Below, in pieces: positions 29,832-33,912 of a DNA stretch of 33,912 nt (its first letter is position 1; each line of letters starts with the position of its first letter). The position numbers and the translations under genes were made by a program. This stretch comes from Branchiostoma floridae. Its lineage: Eukaryota > Chordata > Leptocardii > Amphioxiformes > Branchiostomatidae. The stretch covers positions 4,847,975 through 4,881,886 of the forward strand of contig NC_049982.1 of assembly GCF_000003815.2 (NCBI RefSeq), in the 5' to 3' direction. Under the pieces are notes generated by a model, which was not told the DNA's origin, made no database searches, and was given only the letters and a program-made list of their open reading frames with translations.

Positions 29832-30033
29832 TCTCCAAGCAGATCCTACGGTAGCCTTAGATGGTATCAAAAGCTTCCAGAGGAGTGAAGCCAGCCTATG
29901 AGTGGGAGTGTATTTGGCTTCTCTCTGTTTCAGTGACGGCAGATCTCCGGTAGCCAAACACACTCCTAGGCCAGCTCCACCCCTCTGGCAGCTTTTGATG
30001 CTACTTTATGCTTCCGTAGGATCTGCTTGGAGA
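29832..30033. mobile_element. Hairpin MITE, ZNF-5 copy
   Basis: The best-preserved ends of the three copies: TCTCCAAGCAGATCCTACGG at the left and its near-complement at the right, with TAA on both sides (29829-29831 and 30034-30036). Confidence 0.78.
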
Positions 30034-30735
30034 TAAGTTATTGGTAATGCAGATTAATCTATCTTGACAGCCAGGGGCTGAATTGTGAGGAGCTTAGAAT
30101 TGGTGAGACTGTTGTTGAAATGCATTGATTGTAACATTTCATAATTCACCAGCTAGATAGAGTTGATGGCAAGAGGTTTGGGGAGAATATCGACACTTTT
30201 TTTCAAAAGATCTTTTATCTGCTTGTTAATCTCTGATCTCCAAGTTGATAGTCGCAAATCTTTGTTATTTTGTAAAGTTAGCATATAACATTGACAGTTG
30301 TAGATTGTATCCCATGACATGCTTCCTAAGTGGTGGAAATACTAAGTTCAAAGTAGTGAATAGAAAGTTCAAAGTTGTTAAGTAGACAATTCAATGTTTA
30401 AAGTAGACTTGTAAAAGTAAAAAGTTTAAAGTTGTAGAAGTAAAAAGTTTAAAGTAGTAGAAGTAAAAAGTTCAAAGTTCATAGTAGTGTAGAACAAAGT
30501 TCAAGGTAGTGATGTTGAAAATTTTAAGTACAGCGTTCAAAGTAGTGAAAGTACATTGCATAAATTCCAATGTATTTACATATTACTGGTTTTTGTCTTT
30601 GGAGTTCTCAAACAGATGTAGCAAGTTTAAAAGTAGCAATTTTTATGTCGTTACGTTAAGCGTTACAATAACATAGGTACCTTGTTTTCGTTGAGTTTCA
30701 CAACCGAGTTATGGAATAATTCCACTGTATGGTGA

Positions 30736-30741
30736 AATAAA
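30736..30741 (+). terminator. Poly(A) signal AATAAA of ZNF-5
   Basis: Context GGTGAAATAAAACAATCCC followed by GTGTTTTTTTTC. Confidence 0.65.
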
Positions 30742-30879
30742 ACAATCCCAGGGGATGAAAATTACGTGTTTTTTTTTCAATGATGTGATGATGTTATAGG
30801 TTGTAGAGGTAGTTTGAAATTAACTTTTTCAGTTGTGCTTGTTTCTGTGGCTTCCTGAGAGAATGACGAAGTGTGGACC

Positions 30880-31137
30880 ACTGGAAACCCTTCTTTATAT
30901 ATAATAGTCTATACAGGTCACCGGAGGGTCATGTACAATAGATGGGTAATCAGGGAATGAAATCTGACCTCCCGCCATGAGTACTTCCGGGTCGTAGAAA
31001 CCTTACTTCCTTTCCGCGAGGATACCCGCTTGGCTTGGTGTTCGGGGCCGTTTCTCGTCCTTGGAAAAGAAGTCCGTATTCATTCCGTAGCGAGTTCTAG
31101 TGTTTCATCAGGCATCCCTGTGTTCACTAAGGTTCAG
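30880..31137 (+). promoter_or_regulatory. Promoter and non-coding exon 1 of ZNF-6
   Basis: Almost a copy of the ZNF-2 promoter: TTTATATATAAT (30895-30906), CTATACAGGTCACCGG, uORF at 30977-30997, ACTTCCGGG, donor TTCAG|GTAAGG (intron from 31138). Confidence 0.65.
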
Positions 31138-32255
31138 GTAAGGAGACTTGACTTGTGACTCGGTATTCAAACGTTTGTAGATCAGTGTACTAAGAAGGAG
31201 AATTGGGAAGAAGTTTCATGAATCTGAACACGCCGTTCCGGCATGCATAATTTTTTTTAGAGCTGGACAGCCATCTGGCCGTGAAACTTCTTTTGTGTAG
31301 CCGTGCAAAGCATACCTTAGTAGCGAAATAGGAGAATGTTATGAATTTGGTGCTTGGTTGTGTTGTTTGATTGTCAAAATTTGACTTCAGGAGCTGGCCT
31401 TGGAAAAGTAAAAAATGTAAACATGGGAGGGTCAATAAGGGTTTTCCAATTTTGTTGGATTCGAGGGGCAAAAAGTGACGCTTTGTCGCAATGACTTGTA
31501 AACTAGCTACGTACAGTGTTTTGAATGAATATTAAGTGACCAGGTTAACAATTGTTCACATGGTAAGGACTCCAGTTACCTGTCTTAGGTGTACTGCAAA
31601 CCCCTACGTGCGCCCCGACCCCGAAAGTTCGCGCCCAATTCTTACATCTGGATTCCATTGTCGCCTTGAAGCAAGTGGGGGGGGGGGTGAATTTCAGGGG
31701 ATGGTTCACTAACTATTGCAGTGTTACTCTCTAGACACCTGCACCTACATAAAACCTACTTTCCAAGCAGAGGCAAGGCTTATTTTTGATGTCTTTTTGA
31801 TTTTTGGTTTTCTATTTTGTCAGAATTTCTTGTTTGCCTGCTGGAGAGCGAGGAATGCCTGAAAGAATTAAGAGCCGAACTTCTGCTTTGACAGTTCAAA
31901 GAACCAACAATCGCATACATCACAACGCATATCACTATCTCCTAGAGTTTGTATGGTTTCTCGTCTCAATGTTTGGAATTGTGAAATGCAGCTCACAATA
32001 TCCAAAAATGACAGAATTACTAGTATAGTTGAAGCCAGTTGATTGCACGTCGGATAAATGCACACTTCAGTCAATTGCACGGAATCCCTAAATCCCGTGG
32101 CGGTGCGGTCCAACTGGGTAACTTCGCATTATTGCACACGCCGGATAATGGCACGGAATTCGCTGGCAAATTGGGTGTGCAATTAAACGGCTTCCACCGT
32201 ACCTTGTTCAATTATCTCATGGTTGATAATTGTTAATCTTGTCTTCTATTTACAG
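31138..32255 (+). other. Intron 1 of ZNF-6 (type B)
   Basis: From the donor on it follows ZNF-3 rather than ZNF-2, including the G run (about 31677) and the TTGCAC-rich segment (about 32035-32215). It is about 24 bp longer there than ZNF-3. Acceptor TCTATTTACAG ends at 32255. Nothing coding. Confidence 0.66.
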
Positions 32256-32277
32256 GATTGATCCCGATATTGCTGAC

Positions 32278-33342
32278 ATGGCAACAACAGACAGCATGCA
32301 GGGTTTGGATGACGTCATGAGAGGAGCAGCAGGGGGTTCTGCTGGCAGTGTTCTCACCTGGCAAGGAGACAGACGTGAGGAGTCTGGGGAGGAGTCTGGT
32401 AGGAGAGACAAAGGTGTGAGAGTGTACAGGTGTGAGGAGTGCAGCAAGCAGTTCAGTCAGCTGGGTCATCTGAAGAAACACATGCGGTCTCACACAGGGG
32501 AGAAACCCTACAGCTGTGAGGAGTGCAGCAGGCAGTTCAGTAGGCTGGATAGTCTGAAGACTCACATGCGGGCTCATACAGGGGAGAAGCCCTACAGGTG
32601 TGAGGATTGCAACAGGCAGTTCAGTGAGCAGGATGCTCTGAAGACTCACATGCGGACTCACACTGCGGAGAAACCTTACAGGTGTGAGGAGTGCAGCAGG
32701 CAGTTCAGTAGGCTGGATAGTCTGAAGACTCACATGCGGGCTCATACAGGGGAGAAGCCCTACAGGTGTGAGGATTGCAACAGGCAGTTCAGTGAGCAGG
32801 ATGCTCTGAAGACTCACATGCGGACTCACACTGCGGAGAAACCTTACAGGTGTGAGGAGTGCAGCAAGCAGTTCAGTCAGCTGGGTAATCTGAAGACTCA
32901 CATGCGGACTCACACAGGTGAGAAACCCTATAGGTGTGAGGAATGCAGCAGGCAGTTCAACACGCTGAGTAGTCAAAAGAGACACATGCGCACTCACACA
33001 GGGGAGAAACCCTACAGGTGTGAGGAGTGCAGCAGGCAGTTCAGTGAACTTTGTGTGCTTAAGAAACACATACGGACTCACACAGGGGAGAAACCCTACA
33101 GGTGTGAGGAGTGCAGTAAGCAGTTCAGTCAGCTGAGTCATCTCAAAACTCACATGCAGACTCACACAGGGGAGAAACCCTATAGGTGTGAGGAGTGCAG
33201 CAGGCAGTTCAGTAAGCTCAGTAATCTGGAGACTCACATGCGGACTCACACGGGAGAGAAACCCTACAGATGTGAGGAGTGCAGCAGGCAGTTTAGTCAG
33301 CTGGGCAATCTTAAGAAACACATGGAGACTCACCATGGATAA
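32278..33342 (+). CDS. ZNF-6: C2H2 zinc-finger protein, 11 fingers, 354 aa
   Basis: ATG at 32278 ([13 protein letters not shown]), first in the exon. Shared acidic N-terminus, then eleven fingers. Helix residues (-1,2,3,6): QGHK RDST EDAT RDST EDAT QGNT TSSR ECVK QSHT KSNT QGNK. Fingers 2-3 and 4-5 are a 168-bp tandem duplication, both pairs ending in the unusual linker TAEKP. Finger 7 has Gln for Leu at helix position 4. No frameshift is seen. The protein stops right after the last finger because the family GGAAAA is GGATAA, so the usual KTEGV tail is not translated. Predicted nuclear DNA-binding protein, closest to ZNF-3. Confidence 0.9.
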   Translation: MATTDSMQGLDDVMRGAAGGSAGSVLTWQGDRREESGEESGRRDKGVRVYRCEECSKQFSQLGHLKKHMRSHTGEKPYSCEECSRQFSRLDSLKTHMRAHTGEKPYRCEDCNRQFSEQDALKTHMRTHTAEKPYRCEECSRQFSRLDSLKTHMRAHTGEKPYRCEDCNRQFSEQDALKTHMRTHTAEKPYRCEECSKQFSQLGNLKTHMRTHTGEKPYRCEECSRQFNTLSSQKRHMRTHTGEKPYRCEECSRQFSELCVLKKHIRTHTGEKPYRCEECSKQFSQLSHLKTHMQTHTGEKPYRCEECSRQFSKLSNLETHMRTHTGEKPYRCEECSRQFSQLGNLKKHMETHHG

Positions 33343-33912
33343 ACTGAAGGCGAAGGAATGGAGAAAGCACGTAGTTCTGTGAGCTAGGAAGTCTGAAGAG
33401 ATGTGTACTTATATGAACCCTACATATGTTAAAGGAATATAGCAGGGAGCACAGTAGGCAAGATAGAAAGAATAACATTGCAGTCACACTGGTGAGATAC
33501 CCTCAAGTGTTATGAATGGAGTCAGATCGGATACACTGAAGAAACACATGAACACATACAGTCATGACAGTCTCACAAGGCAGTAATCGTACAGAAGTTA
33601 CAGACCAGAGCAATTTAGCCAGCAAGCAGTTTAGTAAGGCAAGTATGCCTACTGAGTGCAGAAATCAGTTCAGTCTTACTACATATGTCTTGGTGAGCTA
33701 AAGATCATACAAAGTTTGGATATGTAGACTACCACATACATTTTGTACTATATGTACATGTATAGTCTAATTGTTGGTTAAGTTAATTTTTGCTGTTCTT
33801 GTTGGTTCAGCTTTGGCACAACATTTCTTCTGTTATGTAAGAAATCTACTCTGTATCTTACACACTGTATACTTTATTGGTCATACTGTTATAGGATGTC
33901 CTATCTTAGTCG
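33343..33912 (+). other. 3' region of ZNF-6, cut by the window end
   Basis: Carries the untranslated remains of the family tail, then finger fossils (about 33380-33570, for example GATACACTGAAGAAACAC) and a further one at about 33655-33700 (GAGTGCAGAAATCAGTTCAG). The repeat block and poly(A) signal would lie beyond the window. Confidence 0.68.

Larger units (their letters stand above)
29699..30741 (+). other. 3' region of ZNF-5
   Basis: Finger remnants at about 29696-29810, a hairpin MITE (29832-30033), then sequence nearly identical to the ZNF-1 tail (10660-11341), including the TTCAAAGTAG repeat at about 30340-30560 and AATAAA. Nothing coding. Confidence 0.7.

Overview
The window is eukaryotic DNA, most likely from a lancelet (amphioxus, Branchiostoma) or a close invertebrate deuterostome. 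This is inference from three things: large C2H2 zinc-finger arrays in near-identical tandem genes, a CR1-like LINE carrying a 2A-like motif plus a PHD finger, and dense MITE-type insertions with spliced, AATAAA-ended genes. No database could be searched.

The dominant content is a head-to-tail cluster of C2H2 zinc-finger (ZNF) genes, all on the + strand. Six units are visible (labelled ZNF-1 to ZNF-6 here), and positions 1-2318 are the 3' part of an earlier unit (ZNF-0). Each unit has the same plan. A conserved TATA-like/ETS-like promoter and a short non-coding exon 1 carrying a 6-codon uORF end at a CAG|GTAAG-type donor. An intron of about 1.0-1.15 kb follows (5.1 kb in ZNF-1 because of the LINE). 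A single exon then encodes a short polar N-terminus and 9-21 fingers. The 3' region starts with decayed zinc-finger fossils, continues through a degenerate TTCAAAG-rich repeat and ends at AATAAA. The next promoter begins only about 150-350 bp further on. Coding exons: ZNF-1 8249-9859 (17 fingers, intact), ZNF-2 12908-13942 (10 fingers, then a frameshift), ZNF-3 16757-17668 (9 fingers, then a frameshift), ZNF-4 23969-25066 (11 fingers, then an in-frame stop, with 9 more fingers to 25900), ZNF-5 28504-29505 (10 fingers, then a frameshift), ZNF-6 32278-33342 (11 fingers).

Mobile DNA sits on this scaffold, and the paralogous empty sites define the edges well. There is a 3992-bp CR1-like LINE in the ZNF-1 intron (3511-7502), with 2A, PHD, AP-endonuclease and RT regions and a frameshift in the RT. 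There is a 392-bp Harbinger-like MITE with TAA duplications (103-494), a 656-bp palindromic foldback element at TTAA (1471-2126), and a 119-bp hairpin MITE (10291-10409). A TAA-flanked hairpin MITE is present at equivalent places in ZNF-1, -2 and -5. A 3.3-kb element with tandem repeats lies in the ZNF-3 tail (18540-21817). Two 22-30 bp micro-hairpins (26522-26551, 27799-27820) look like clean insertions.

The units share sequence in a mosaic way: ZNF-1 resembles ZNF-4, ZNF-6 has a ZNF-2-like promoter but a ZNF-3-like intron and exon, and the ZNF-0 tail resembles the ZNF-3 tail. This indicates repeated unequal crossing-over or gene conversion. Variation between fingers is concentrated at the DNA-contacting helix positions -1, 3 and 6. 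The cluster therefore looks like a rapidly evolving family of DNA-binding proteins, comparable in logic to vertebrate KRAB-ZNF clusters but without a KRAB domain. Whether it acts on transposons is not shown by the sequence.
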